A stretch of DNA of 64,000 nt from Sorex araneus (GCF_027595985.1 NC_073307.1:36460234-36524233); one strand, 5' to 3'; shown: positions 49,091 through 61,492, counted from the stretch's first letter. Notes: a model not told the origin generated them from the sequence alone. Made by a program: numbers and translations.

Positions 49091-50454
49091 GCCTCAGGAG
49101 CACTCAGCTTGGGAGCTCTCACCCCTCGAACTGTAATGCTCTAAAACTTCCCCCCCCTCTTTCATTTCTACCCTTCCCCCCCCTCCCTCCAATCGCATTA
49201 ACTTCCTTTGTTGTTATTTCTAATAAGAACCTCCTTCCCCCTCACTTTGGAACAGTTGGGAATGTTTGGAATGCCAGCCTTTTAAGAAGCGGTTACAAAG
49301 GTCAAGTAATAAATGCCCCATAAAATAAATGAGTGATGGTGATATACACCGTTGCTGTATTTTCAGTAATGCTGATATAAAGCTATATACTGTACTTTGT
49401 CAATTCACATTCATCAAGTTCCAGAAATATTAGAAAATCATTAGAGGTTTATGTTGAGTTTGCAGATAATGCCAACATATAAGTCAAGACTGAAATATGG
49501 TAATCAGAAAAACACTTGAGAAGTGTCAATAAACTGTAAAACCATGGGGGCAGGGTTGGAGAACCAGCCTCTGAGAAGAGGCTGAGCCGAGAGATGGGGA
49601 TGCAGGTTCTGGGCACATGAGGGTAGGAGAGGACAGCTGCTGCCCAGGGTCAGGCTAGCAAGGGGAGAAGGGGCGTATCCAAAAATTCCAGCACAAAGGC
49701 TCCCGAGAGCCCGAGCTGCCCGGGGGAGTGCCACTTATCTTCCTGGAGGGTGGTGGCACCGGCGGCACAAAGCCTGCCATCCATCAATCCAGAGTCTTCT
49801 TGAGAGAGCCTCTGTCTGCTGACCAGAGGAAGTATTTGAGGAATCAGGCCTCCATGATTAGGACTGGGGCTGGGAGCAGAGCAAGCCTGCTGAACCTTTC
49901 ACTTTTCACTTGGCGGAAGCCGAGACGCTGGAAAAGTCCTGACAGTTCATTCATTTCCCTTTGCTCTGGGGCTGGCTGATGCTGGATGGCGCAGACCCGC
50001 CCTCTTTGATGTTGTACTCTTTTGAGAGTGGCCCCGCTGTGCAAAAAATTTTATCCATCTAAATTAAAGAGCAATATTCTGCACCCAGCTGCTCGCTGTG
50101 ACATGCTCGCCATTTTTCAGGGGACTGGCTGAGTGCCATGGGCAGGCGTGGCCGCAGACCTCTCTCGGCAACAATATCCACAGCGTGCCCAAGGCTTCGT
50201 GTCCACACGCCATATCCACGCAGGAAAGACCAAGACTGTGCACCCAACACCATGGCTCGGAAACACTTTCATGCAGCACTGCTTTTTCATATTTCCCATT
50301 GCTTTAATTAAATTGTTTATTTATTTTAATATCAGCACCTATATCGATCCCAAACGATAAGGCTCGGCTCTTTGATACTATTCACTCGTATATAATTGTT
50401 TCTATCCAGTTCCTAAAAATTTGGTTTTTGAAAAGAAAACCAGTTTCTCTTGCC

Positions 50455-50770
50455 ATTATCAGGGTGGGGGAATAGAAGAGGGAAAAGGACACAATGATAG
50501 TGGTGGGAAGTGGTCATTCTGGAGGAAGAGGGGGTGCTGAAAGGCGGAAAAGCATTAAGCATAAAACCCTATCAGTAGTGGTAATGCAAACCACAGCATC
50601 TAAAACTTATCACTAAAATGCCTGTCACAGAGCCAGGCTGGGGGTGAGAGGGGAACTGGGGACACCAGTGGAAGAGCAATGGATACTGAAAGGATTGGTG
50701 CTGGAACACTCTATGCCTGAAACCCAAACATGATTAACTTTGTAACTCACAGTGACCAAATTAAAAAGGA
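50455..50770 (+). mobile_element. L1 3' UTR fragment
   Basis: Contains aatgcctgtcacagagccag, ggattggtgctggaacactc and aactttgtaactcacagtga, matching the L1 tails elsewhere in the window. Confidence 0.7.
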
Positions 50771-51335
50771 AGGTCTAGTTTCTCAATAGCAAGCCACAAG
50801 AAGTTTTGACCTCCACCAAAGCAATTTGCAAATGAAATAAATTTGGATCCTGAGAAGTTGTTTCATTTGTACAAATCTGGATGTGAAAAAGGATATTTGT
50901 TCATGGAAAGAGGTCTGCGTATAGACAGAAAAAATATCATAAATGCTTCAATAAACACTTAGATCTAAGTAATCAAAAACGCCTGTATCTGCTCATATTT
51001 ATTAAGTGCCATGAGGGCTTATAAAGCTTGCCGCCACAAACTGTGTATGTTATGAACGAAAGGCAGCTCACATTATTGCTGCCTTTTTCTCCATGTATTG
51101 AGACGAATCGAGGAAAGCTAGTTTATGGCTTTCCTCCTACCTACGCCTTCCTTGTTCTTCACTCTTATTTCCACTTTCCCAGATGGGGAGAGAATCTCAG
51201 AAACTGTATCTGACAATCCTCCCCAGCAACTGAGTTCAGGCTGGAAACTGCCACCAGGCACAGCTACTCACCAGTGTTTCCCAAGAAAGGGAACAGTGAA
51301 TTTTGAAAAAAAAATCAACCAAACTATAAAAACAT

Positions 51336-51510
51336 GTGAGACCAGAGACACAGTTATAGTGGGTAAGGTGCTCGCTTTGCATTCAGCCAACCTGAATTCA
51401 ATCCCTGGCACGACATATGGTCCCCCAAGCCCTGACAGGAGTGATCCCTGAGCACGGAGCTAGGAGTAAGTCCTGAGTACCGCTGGATGTGACTCAGAAG
51501 ACAAAACAAA
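51336..51510 (+). mobile_element. SOR-type SINE, diverged
   Basis: Reads gagaccagagacacagttat, gctttgcattcagccaacct, B-box-like aattcaatccc and gacaggagtgatccctgagc. Confidence 0.8.
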
Positions 51511-53157
51511 TGAACAAAAGCAATATTTGACAAAATGATCAATTTTGGAAACTAAACCACAAGGGAATTTGTACTAATCTGCTCCTCTTCTTTCTAGAAA
51601 ACCCAAGTTTTAGATTTTCACCAACGAGAAAAGGTGAAAATCTTACAATGCCCAAATAATCCTAGAAATGGTTCCAGGGTGCACGGGTGGAACTGCACAT
51701 TCTCTTGGATATTCATTCAATCTGCCAGGTCTACTCTCAGAATCCATGATCACGTATCAGGCTCTTGCAGGCACTGCAGACACAGTGCAGGCTTCCTGAG
51801 GCTCAAGGGCCACAGCTCAGCTCATCATCTGGTTCATTATCCAGCCCTTGTGAGAGAGGAACTTTTTGGCTTGTGAGTTTCAGTATGTACAAGACTGTAT
51901 AAACCGTTGATGACTGATTTGCCCCCTCAGCATGTAACTACTACAGAATCCCGTTTCTGAGGAACCACTGAGATTCTACACAGCAACCACAAGTATGTAC
52001 ATGACAGGAAGCTGAGAACATTGGCAAAAGACTCTCCCTGCTGATGGGAGTGAGCAGCTTCCGGTACCTGTAGACACACACATGGCATGCCCCAGAACTC
52101 ACCCGCTGCCTTTTTTTTTTTGTATGAGAACTTTCTGAAGACACAGAATGTTTGTCCCAGTGAAGTCATGGTTTCCTATGGCCATCCTTCTTTTCAGAGC
52201 AGTTCACAGCTTTATGTCCTCACTGAAATGTGTCACTCTTTAAATTATGATGTTTTCCTTAGTCTACAACATTCTGTTCTTAGCCACGCCAATAAAAGTG
52301 CAATGGTCAGGCACGCTATTTTTTTTTTTAAAAAAAGGAAAGGGACCATCTGTTGCCAGTAGACAACCAATTTTCCCATCTTAAATCATGCAGGAGACAT
52401 TCTTCATGTCAAACTGGACAGCGCTGAGCATGCACCCAATTCTCACTTGATACCATCCTGCCAGAATCACAGGATGACTGCAGAGGCAAAGACAATGAGC
52501 AGATTTGGGGGATGAGAGGGCAGCCCACAACAGGACCAGATAAAAGTCCTGGGCCAGAGTTCTCATTCTCAGGTTGCTATTCCCCAAAGGTAATCGCTTA
52601 CAGGTTTAAACAGACACACACATACACACATGCACTTGGATTGTGAGTCTTCCTTGGACCAAGAGCCATTCAAGGGGGTGGATTTGGGCTTCTTGGCTCC
52701 ATCTGGCCTTGAAGGACCATTTATACACTTCCAGAGATTGAAGGGACACTCATGCATGCTCCAGGTCTTCTCTCCATCAGGTCCGGGAGGGCAGATGGTG
52801 CTCTCAGGCCTTAGTGATGAGCCTCTCAGAGTCTCCCCAGCTGCAAACACAGGTGGGCAGCTTCTACAACCCACCCTTCACTGAGCTTGGAGCAGGCTGT
52901 AAGGGGAACACTGCGAAGAAAACACACGGTCCCTGCCCCCTGTCCTCTGTCCTTCCGAGGGAGAGACACATGTGCCTGCCTCAGAAGGTGCTCATTCCAG
53001 CCCCACAGCCTGTCCTCTCCCCCAAACCCATCTTGGGCTATGGGATGTCCACAGTGGGATTCCTAGTATGGCAAAGGGAATCCAAAACTGTGACAGTTTT
53101 GCAAATAAAGACATTCGGATTTAAAGAGCTAAAGCAGAGCTGGCAAAATCCCTTTAA

Positions 53158-53282
53158 GGGCTGGAGCACATGTTCACAGGCTGGAGGCCTGGCTCCATAT
53201 CCAGCACTGCTGGGAATGGCCCCCGATCCCTGCACTGGGAATCGCCTCTGAACACCACCTCTGAGCACACCCTCTCCCAATT
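53158..53282 (+). mobile_element. SOR-type SINE remnant
   Basis: gggctggagcacatgttcac and ggctccatatccagcactgc followed by degraded body. Confidence 0.45.
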
Positions 53283-53439
53283 GTCTATTTTTTTAAAACT
53301 AAGAGATACAATTAGGAGAGAATTAAGCGTAATACTTAAATTTCGAGCTGGCAAGACAGCATTAAAACAAACATTTAAAAATTGCCAAACTATAACCTCC
53401 ATGAGGGAAAAACTAAAATCTATCTTTCTTGGTACCAAA

Positions 53440-53630
53440 TGATCCCCTAGTACCTCTTGCAGCAACCCCTGAGCACTGATCCAGGAAGAGCCCATGAGCA
53501 TTGCTGGGTGTGGCCCCAAACACCAGGTATGCCCCTTTTTCCTGACACTACTAGGTGATCCCTGAGCACAGAGCCAGGAGTAACTGCTGACTACTACCGA
53601 GTACCCCCTGCCAAAATATAAAAAATAAAA
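53440..53630 (+). mobile_element. SOR-type SINE body remnants
   Basis: Two copies of the family body: cccctgagcactgatccagg with gcattgctgggtgtggcccc, then tgatccctgagcacagagcc with aggagtaactgctgac. No head is seen. Confidence 0.5.
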
Positions 53631-53764
53631 CCCATAAGCACAGAGTAGATGCAACCTTCTCACACTGAGTCACTGTTTCATTGCTTTAAATATTGCCACA
53701 TGCCCCAAATTTTCCTACTTTTATGCATTTTCTTATCAAATTCCCTTTGGTATTGATCTATTTT

Positions 53765-53852
53765 TCTTTTTCTTTTCTGGTACTAGGGTTCGAACCCAGG
53801 TTTCTTACATGTGAAGCATGTGCTCAATCACATTTCCAGCTCCTTCTCTTCA
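53765..53852 (-). mobile_element. SINE head fragment, antisense
   Basis: gggttcgaacccaggtttct and atcacatttccagctcc match the antisense B-box and head region of the family. Confidence 0.5.
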
Positions 53853-54584
53853 TTTTATCACAAGTCTCTGAAGAAGGCACAACAGCACTTCCATCGATGC
53901 TTCTGAGAAACAGACATCCCGAGAACTGAGGTGACGGGAGTCGGGTTTGCCATATTATCCCTAGTGATGGGTACAGAGAGCATCAGACGTCTCTGTCCAG
54001 TGCTGGATCACCATGTTCTAGAGGCTCTGTGGGGTGGGCTGGAACCTGGCGGGGGGTGGAGGCGGGATGAACAGGCGTAAGAATCTCACACAGCCAGAGG
54101 GACGCAGAGAAGACTGGAGCCTGCAGGCTACTCACGCACTCGGGGTTGGACCAAGTCTCTGCTCTTTGTGCAGGACAACCCAGGTGAGGCACAGCCACCA
54201 CCCAGCTGGGAAATGGAGAAATCACTCCACCAGCATCCCCCCATCCCCATCCCACGCCTTGCCCTGCTCCAGTGCCACACAGAAACCCTGAAGTTCACTT
54301 CCAGTGACACTGAGTACAGAGGGCAGGCCTGACGGGTGAGTACTCAGGCCCAGCATTCAGTTGGACTGGGGGCCATAAGGGTCACAGCTGAAAGTTCTCG
54401 GGAGCCCTGTAGTGCCAGGAAAGGACTCGAGGCCTCGCACATGGAAGGGAAGCTCTCTGTCTTTTCACGCTCTCTCCCCAGCCCTGGAGTGATGCCGCAT
54501 TGTCTGCCTGAGTGTGCCTGGCTAAAAACATTCTGATGATTTGCCCCCTTTGTTCCTTCTTTTTTAAAGTTATATTTCACTGTG

Positions 54585-54837
54585 GGGACTGGAGCAATAG
54601 CACAGCAGGTAAGGCCTTTGCCTTGCATGCGGCTGAACCCAGGTTTGATTCCTCCGTCCCTCTCGGAGAACCCAGCAAGCTACCGAGAGTATCCTGCCTG
54701 CACGGCAGAGCCTGGCAAGCTATCCATGGCGTATTTGATATGCCAAAACAGTAACAAATCTCACAATGGAGACATTACTGGTGCCTGCTCGAGCAAATCG
54801 ATGAACAATGGGATGACAGTACTACAGTACAGTGCGG
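54585..54837 (+). mobile_element. Mosaic SINE, full length
   Basis: SOR head gggactggagcaatagcaca and B box ggtttgattcc, then the second module (accgagagtatcctgcctgc, cgagcaaatcgatgaacaat), ending gatgacagtactacagtaca. No A-rich tail. Confidence 0.92.
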
Positions 54838-54950
54838 GAGGACTGATAAAAGTGTAAAATATTTAAAGTACACATCTTTGGAGATTTGTTATACATGTGA
54901 GCATTATGAAAAGAATCCAATACACGAGCACATCCCTTACCTTATATATC

Positions 54951-54988
54951 TATGTGTGTGCGTGTGTGCGTGTATGTATGTATGTGTA

Positions 54989-55059
<71 letters not shown>
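54951..55059. repeat. Compound GT/GA microsatellite
   Basis: Imperfect tgtg/cgtg/tatg units, then about ten gt units and about nineteen ga units. Confidence 0.95.
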
Positions 55060-55061
<2 letters not shown>

Positions 55062-57299
55062 TTACGTTCTTCTGAAAACACTAATGAGACAGGACTAGAG
55101 CATCCAGGTGGACACATCAGTCAATGGAGAGGTCAAAGACCTCTGTGGTGTGGCCAGCCTCCCCTCCAGGGCAACTCCTGCTCTGCTCTCCGCCCCCTTC
55201 CCCTACTCTTCTGGGCCCTGCTCAGGGGAGTCCTGCTTGCTTTCCCTCAGGACCTCAGAAATGTTGGGCCCCTCAGCCTGAGCACACCTCTGAGTATGAC
55301 CACTGAGCCTCTCCTTCTGCAGGGGTTTAAGGTCACATGACCACTAATGAGATCAAATCCCCTCTGGGGAGGGCTGTGGACCATCCCGCTCCCTCTGCCA
55401 TAGAGTTGGCCCCTGGGGGCTCTCATAGAGACCCAGGGGACAGTGTCAGCAGGGTGGCTGGAGCACGGGGACAGGCATAGACTTCTGAATTTGGGAGGAC
55501 AAGGAAAGGAACTCTGGTGATGGGGGTAGAGGGGCAGACAGCACCCTTGCAGAAGTGTGTGTTCAGGATGGCCACGGGGAAGGGGGGTGCCTGGAGGGCC
55601 CAGAAGTCTCACTTTCATAACGAGTCTCCAATGGGGTCCTTTGAAGTCCTTTGCAGACGTGGGTCTGGGACAATCCCAGAGCCAGCAGACAGGAGTAAAG
55701 GGAGGAGGCCTTCTTTGCCCAGCCCTCCACTTGAGTCCTTTGACGGGACCACACTGCCTGCAGTGAGCCATAAATTAACATTTTTATAAATCCCGTAATT
55801 AACTTATGAATGGCACAATTATATGTTTCTGGTATTAAAAGCATTAACTTGTGAAAGGTAAACATTTAAAGTATACCACTATTTTCGTAACCCTATTTTG
55901 GCATTGCTTACATTTTTGATCTATCCAGAGTCTCAAAAATTTTAGAAAGAGAAAAAATGGCCTTGGTCTCTCACCAGTCTTGATTTACAGCTTTATTAAT
56001 AAAGTCCCTTTCACACATGGGGCCAGGAGAGCCGGCCGGGACCTGGTGCTTGCTCAGAAAGGCAGCCGGCATTCTGGAGAGGCATAAGTGCCCGCACAGG
56101 TGGTGATGAGAGGCATTTGCCCGACTGTCTGGGCCAGGAGACTTGCAAATCCTCCAGAAAGCTGAAGTACAGCTACCCATATCCCCAGAAAAGCAGAGCT
56201 CTGGAGAGAACCAATGTGCTTCCTCATTTTCCCACGAGACTTCGGATCTCTTCTTTCCACAGGAAGCATTCATGCATGGGCTACAAGACGGACAAGAGAC
56301 CTCTCACGCTGGGCCTACGAAAGCCTATAGGCAAGACTACACACACCACAAATCTCAGGAAAATGAGGTATGTGCCACCGTGGAATCTTCTGGAAAGAGT
56401 ATTTGTAGGTTGTAGTGGATTCTCAGGGGATAGTGTTTCTATGCATATGCACATGCACACAACTACTGCCAGATTTCACACATCCACACAGAAAGGCTAT
56501 GCTGAATCAAGAAGCAGAGGTGAGTTCATGAGTGAATGAACCATGAATCTTAGCAAGTTCTCTCCCAGGTTCTCTTCCCCTCTGTCTCTTGAACACCTGC
56601 TCTTAATCTCATTTTCTCTTCTCCAGAGTGAGAGACGGCAACTGCCCTGGGTTCCTTTCACTGCATGCACACTTACTTGGCAGTGTGCTGCCATGGGGTG
56701 GGGTGTCTGTCTGTGTGTTGCTTTCGCCCTGCCATGCTGACACTGGTGCCGCAATTTGTGTTCATTAAACAGCATTCAAGTGTGAGCCACCAATTGTTCA
56801 CTCCAGCACTGTCTTGATCTGATGACACTTTCTGGACCGCTAGAAAAACTAATCTGGAGTCAAGCCCTTTGGCTGCTTTATTAATAAGACAGGTACTTTT
56901 CAGTGATGATAGTATGAGTGGGGCAGATCACACTAGGCAGTGCAATATCTCTGCTTTGTCAACATTAAGTGATGGCTACTGCTGGTCTCTGGGAGTCAAT
57001 GGTTATTAACACTCCAAAGGGTTTTTTTCAGCTTTGGTCAGCACCCCTGAATTTCACCATTCTTCCCACTGAAAATATTCAATGAGCCCACTCAACATAA
57101 CCAATGGCCTTCTGAATAGTCAAATTTGGTTCTCGTGTGTGTTTAATAAAGGCACAGTGCCTCTTGCTCTGACTTACATCTTCATAGTTCCTAGAAAACT
57201 CACTGGTGATAAACTCCAAACGAAGAACCCAGTGTTATGACTTTGATTTGGGCAATGACAACTTCGTGACCCAAATAAATTTTCTTTTGGGGGAGTGTT

Positions 57300-57475
57300 G
57301 ATTGTTTTGGAGGGCATGGGGGCCACACCCAGTGGTGCTCTGGGCTTACTCCTGGCTCTATACTCAGGATTACTCCTGGCAGTGCTGAGAGGACCATATG
57401 GGATGCTGGGAAGAGAACCTAGTTTGGCCATGTGCAAAGCAAATGCCCTAGCTGCTGTACTATGACTCTGCCCAC
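57300..57475 (-). mobile_element. SOR-type SINE, diverged
   Basis: Antisense order gccacacccagtggtgctct, cttactcctggctctatact, gaccatatgggatgctggga and ctgctgtactatgactctgc. Confidence 0.8.
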
Positions 57476-57504
57476 CCTCCCCTGGGTAAATATTTAAAGT
57501 GACT

Positions 57505-57690
57505 TGGGCTGGAGTGATAGCACAGCGGGTAGGGCGTTTGCCTTGCACGCGGCCAAACCAGGTTCGATTCCCAGCATCCCATATGGTCCCCCGAGCACTG
57601 CCAGGAGTAATTCCTGAGTGCAAAGCCAGGAGTAACCCCTGAGCATCGCCGGGTGTGACCCAAAAAGAAAAAAACAACAACAATGAGTGA
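57505..57690 (+). mobile_element. SOR-type SINE, full length, young
   Basis: Almost consensus, with B box ggttcgattcc. The 10-bp duplication taaagtgact lies at 57495-57504 and 57691-57700. It is about 30 bp downstream of an older copy in the opposite orientation. Confidence 0.96.
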
Positions 57691-58064
57691 TAAAGTGACT
57701 CTAACATCTTCAGGGTGCAATACAGGATTAAGTCAGATGATCTTCTGCAACCTAAATTCTATGACCCAATGAACTGAAGACTATTTAGGTGTGGCATGCA
57801 TGTAAGTTCTTGACTGCTGAAGCCCAAAAGTATAAAAGCCATAATTAAACCGTTCTTGAGTGTATTTTATTTTTGGAATCCCAATGCCCAGTTACAGGGG
57901 TGAGTATAATACGCCACACAATTATTAGATCTGAGCTGCAGAGTATAATGAACTCAATAACAAATTCAAAGCTACATATATTTTTGAAATTCCAAATCAC
58001 TGAAAGTAAAATAAACTATATGAATTATGAGCTTAAACTGAGGTGGAAATGAGGCATGGTGATA

Positions 58065-58255
58065 GAATAGAATCAGAAAGATTTCATCTAACTCTTGGTT
58101 TTAGCAAATACTAGGTGTATCATACTGGGCAAAACACTTGTCTCATTTTTGAGATGAGGATGATGTTATTGCAACTTCAAGGATTTCTGTGAGTAGAAAT
58201 GTGCTAATGCAAACAAGTGCATGCACATAGTAAGTGATTAATAAAATAGCATACA
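58065..58255 (+). mobile_element. MIR element
   Basis: Has catactgggcaaaacacttg, tctcatttttgagatgagga and cacatagtaagtgattaata, the MIR core and 3' end in order. Confidence 0.75.
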
Positions 58256-58344
58256 CAATAGAATGCTACTAAGCGTGGGGGGGTGGGGGGTGGGAGGGCG
58301 GCGGTGGCAAGATCCCTACCCGTTGCTTCAACCTAAACAGAATA

Positions 58345-58675
58345 AAAGGGGGCTATGCTATGTGAGATACTGGTAAGTACAAAGAAAGACGATGGTCTCA
58401 TTAATCTGTAGAACACAAAGAAACAAATAAAGGGAATGGGAAATGGGGAATTTTAAAACATTTATATTCAAACAACAGAACTAAGCTTTACCAAGAATAC
58501 CAAGGGGATGGGAAGGGCATGGAGGAATGGGGTGGACTAGAAGTGGCAATAAGGGCAGTAGAGGAAGGCTTGGGGCACAGTGGTGGAGGTGAAGGTGCAT
58601 CGCTGTGAATGCTCAAAGTATGGAATGGTAACAATGTTAAGAGAATCTATATATAAATGAATAAATATGTAAATA
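58345..58675 (+). mobile_element. L1 3' end, diverged
   Basis: Starts tatgtgagatactggtaagt and aagacgatggtctcattaat (ORF2 end) and ends in a decayed UTR with ggcacagtggtggaggtgaa. Confidence 0.6.
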
Positions 58676-58857
58676 ACCACTAGGCAGAGGGGGCAAGGAG
58701 GTTGCTCGCCTGGTATGGTACAAGCCTGGTATGTGCAAGGCCTAAATCCTCAGCACAACCTGGTCCCCCAACACAGCTGGGACTAGTTTACAGAAAATTA
58801 ATTGATGTTTTTAAAATAAGGCAGATATGGCTGCACATTAAAAAATGCTGTGACTTT

Positions 58858-59025
58858 GGGGGCTGGAGCAATAGCATAGTGGGTAGGGCGTTTGCCATGC
58901 ACGCGGCCGACCCAGGTTCGATTCCCAGCATCCCATATGGTCCCCTGAGCATCGCCAGGGGTAATTCCTGAGTGCAGAGCCAGGAGTGACCCCCTGTGCA
59001 TTGCCAGGTGTGACCCAAAAAGCAA
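58858..59025 (+). mobile_element. SOR-type SINE, full length
   Basis: Near-consensus copy with B box ggttcgattcc. The flanks aaaatgctgtgacttt and aaaatgctctgactt form a duplication with one mismatch. A diverged member may precede it at 58690-58790. Confidence 0.94.
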
Positions 59026-59282
59026 AAAAAAATGCTCTGACTTAAAAAGAAAAATAAATTAAATATCATCATTCTTTTTTCCCCCACTACTTTATTTAGG
59101 CTTCCCTTGCAGCACATATTTGCTTTAACTCTAGTATTTCTAAGAAACACATAACAGAAGAAAATGATGGGATTTTTGCCCCTCGAGTGTAGTGTGTGAA
59201 ATGGAATTGGGAAAAGCAGGAATCAAATCTACACAGCTTGGCTGTGTGCAAGTTACTGACAAGCATGTTTTCTTTTTCTTTT

Positions 59283-60170
59283 GTTTTTAATTTTTTTATT
59301 AGTGAATCACTGTGAGGGTACAGTTACAGATTTACATATTTTTGTGCTTGTGCTTCAGCTATACAATGTTCGAGTACCCATCCCTCCACCAGTGCCCATT
59401 CTCCAGCACCAATGATCCCAGTATCCCTCCCACCCCCCACTCCATCTCCTGCCCCCCCCACCCGCCTCTGTGGCAGGGAATTCCCTTTTGTTCTCTCTCT
59501 CCTTTTGGGTGTTGTGGTTTGCAATAGAGGTATTAAGTGGCCATCATGTTCAATCTATAGTCTACTTTCAGCACACATCTCTCATCCTGAGAGGGTCCTC
59601 CAACCACACTTTACCTGGTGTTCCCTTCTCTATCTGAGCTGCCTTTTCCCCCAGAATGTGAGGCCAGCCTCCAAGACATGGAGCAAACCTCCTGGTACTT
59701 ATCTTCTTGGGTGTGTTAGTCTCCCATTCTGTTATTTATTTTTTATTTTTTTGGTTTTTGGGTCACACCCGGCGATGCACAGGGGTTACTCCTGGCTCTT
59801 CACTCAGGAATTACCCCTGGCGGTGCTCAGGGGACCATATGGGATGCTGGGATTAGAACCCGGGTCGGCCGCGTGCAAGGCTAATGCCCTACCCGCTGTG
59901 CTATCGCTCCAGCCCCCCATTTTGTTATTTTATATTCCACAGATAAGTGCAATCTTTCTATGTTTGTCTCTCTCTTTCTGACTCATTTCACTTAGCATGA
60001 TACTTTCCATATTGATCCACTTATATGTAAAGTTCATGAATTCATCTTTTCTAACAGCTGCATAGTATTCCATTATGTAGATATATCAAAGTTTCTTTAA
60101 ACAGTCATCTGTTCTCGGGCACTTGGGTTTTTTCCAGATTCTGGCTATTGTAAACAGTGCTGACCTGTAT
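59283..60170 (-). mobile_element. L1 3' end interrupted by a SINE
   Basis: Antisense L1 with its tail at 59283-59310 and ORF2 sequence to about 60170 (tagtattccattatgtagat, gcacttgggttttttccaga). A SINE at 59740-59917 splits it. 5' truncated and non-coding. Confidence 0.9.
59740..59917 (-). mobile_element. SOR-type SINE nested in L1
   Basis: Near-consensus antisense copy from tttgggtcacacccggcgat to ctatcgctccagcccc. Flanks cccattctgttattt and cccattttgttattt form its duplication, so it inserted after the L1. Confidence 0.95.
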
Positions 60171-60389
60171 GTTTTCTCTTGTGTAAAGAGACCAGTAACC
60201 ATGCAAAGAGTGAGAAATATAGCATATAGAGGTCGGAAGAGGTTCTGGCACACTGTTACAAAAAAGCATTCCTAGAAAAAGAATGCTATTTTCTGTAGTT
60301 CCCTGACCCTATTATCTGAAATATCAAAATCTCCAAATTACAACAAACCTGAAAAACTTTTGTACAACTGTTTAGAATTAAAAATAGAA

Positions 60390-60765
60390 ATGTCGGCTCT
60401 CCGCCTAGATGTGATCCCAGGGGCCGCACATGTGCGGCCTCTCTGCAGCTGCATGAGCATGACTCCAGAGGCCAGCTAAACTACTTTTGGTACCGGCAGC
60501 TCCTTGCAGAATGTCTCCAGACTGAGAACTAAGCTGCAGCCCCATGCCTGCCCAGGAGGGGAAAGGTTTTTCTCTCTCGCCTTTTCCTTGCTGGGGGCGG
60601 GGGCGGTGGCAACCGCCATATTATGAGGACCACTAATGAGAGATACAAGCTTGCAATGATCCAATTTCTGGAAGAAATCTCCCTGGACTTAGTTGCTAAA
60701 ATACAGAAATCCAAAACCTCATATCTTTTCACAACAGGTCTGACTCTAGTGGGGAACTCCTAGTC
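60390..60765. other. CpG-richer unrecognised block with palindrome and hairpin
   Basis: Sequence of different composition from its surroundings. It contains an 18-bp perfect palindrome ggccgcacatgtgcggcc at 60422-60439, a hairpin ggcggt-ggca-accgcc at 60602-60617, and on the minus strand a YY1-like aatatggcgg. It directly precedes an L1 3' end and could be part of a composite or unknown repeat. I cannot name it. Confidence 0.5.
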
Positions 60766-60769
60766 AGTT

Positions 60770-60985
60770 TTTTGTTGAAATATTGAATGTAACCAAAGTA
60801 AAGAGAAAGTAAAGTGAAATTTATCAGTTACACAGGTGAGGGGAGGGATGGGAGGTATACTGGGTTTTTTTTTGGTGGTGGAATATGTACACTGGTGAAG
60901 GGATGGGTGTTTCAGCATTGTATAACTGAGACTTAAGCCTGAAAGCACTGTAATTTTCCACATGGTGATTCAATAAAAAAAAAAT
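60770..60985 (+). mobile_element. L1 3' end
   Basis: Carries gtacactggtgaagggatgg, ttgtataactgagacttaag and atggtgattcaataaaaaaa. Confidence 0.82.
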
Positions 60986-61311
60986 AGAAATGTCAAGGTA
61001 CACAATCATGCCTAAAGCATTAATGAAGGCACACTCAGACATGAGAACAAATTTTTAAATCAGTTTAATCTCATTGAATAATACATTTCTTTTAAGTGCA
61101 AATAATAATTTTTTCCTATATCCACAAGATAATCAAACAAATCTGAACTTGGGCTATAATTACTCAAAATGGGTTTATAAGACCAAGGAAACCATAATCA
61201 CAGGAAGTTTCATATCATTTATACTTTTCTCTTTACCAACAGAAATATTAAGTACCTATAATTGACCTTATAATAACAACTACCAGAAATTATCCTAAAA
61301 TTAACTTATTT

Positions 61312-61492
61312 AAGTCTGGAGAGATAGTCTAGGGGTTAAGGACTTGCCTTGCATGTGATGAACCCCAGTTCCATCCATCCCTTGCAGCACGAATGATTCC
61401 CGAGCACCACCCAGAGTGATCCCCTGAATGAAGAGCCAGAAGTAAGCCCTGAGCATTGCTGGATAGAGCCCAAAAAAAAGAAAAGAAAAGAA
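61312..61492 (+). mobile_element. SOR-type SINE, diverged
   Basis: Reads gtctggagagatagtctagg, gacttgccttgcatgtgatg, agttccatcc, then agagtgatcccctgaatgaa and gagcccaaaaaaaagaaaag. Confidence 0.78.

Noticed and set aside
53154-53663. 169-codon minus-strand ORF
   Set aside because: Covers diverged SINE pieces; no domain.
55247-55771. 174-codon minus-strand ORF with many Pro and Arg
   Set aside because: GC-richer intron sequence, no recognised domain, no signs of exon structure; overlapping ORFs on the other strand are equally good.
57174-57707. 177-codon minus-strand ORF
   Set aside because: Antisense of two SINEs; similar translations recur at every SINE copy.
59412-59981. 189-codon plus-strand ORF
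   Set aside because: Formed by antisense L1 3' UTR plus the nested SINE.
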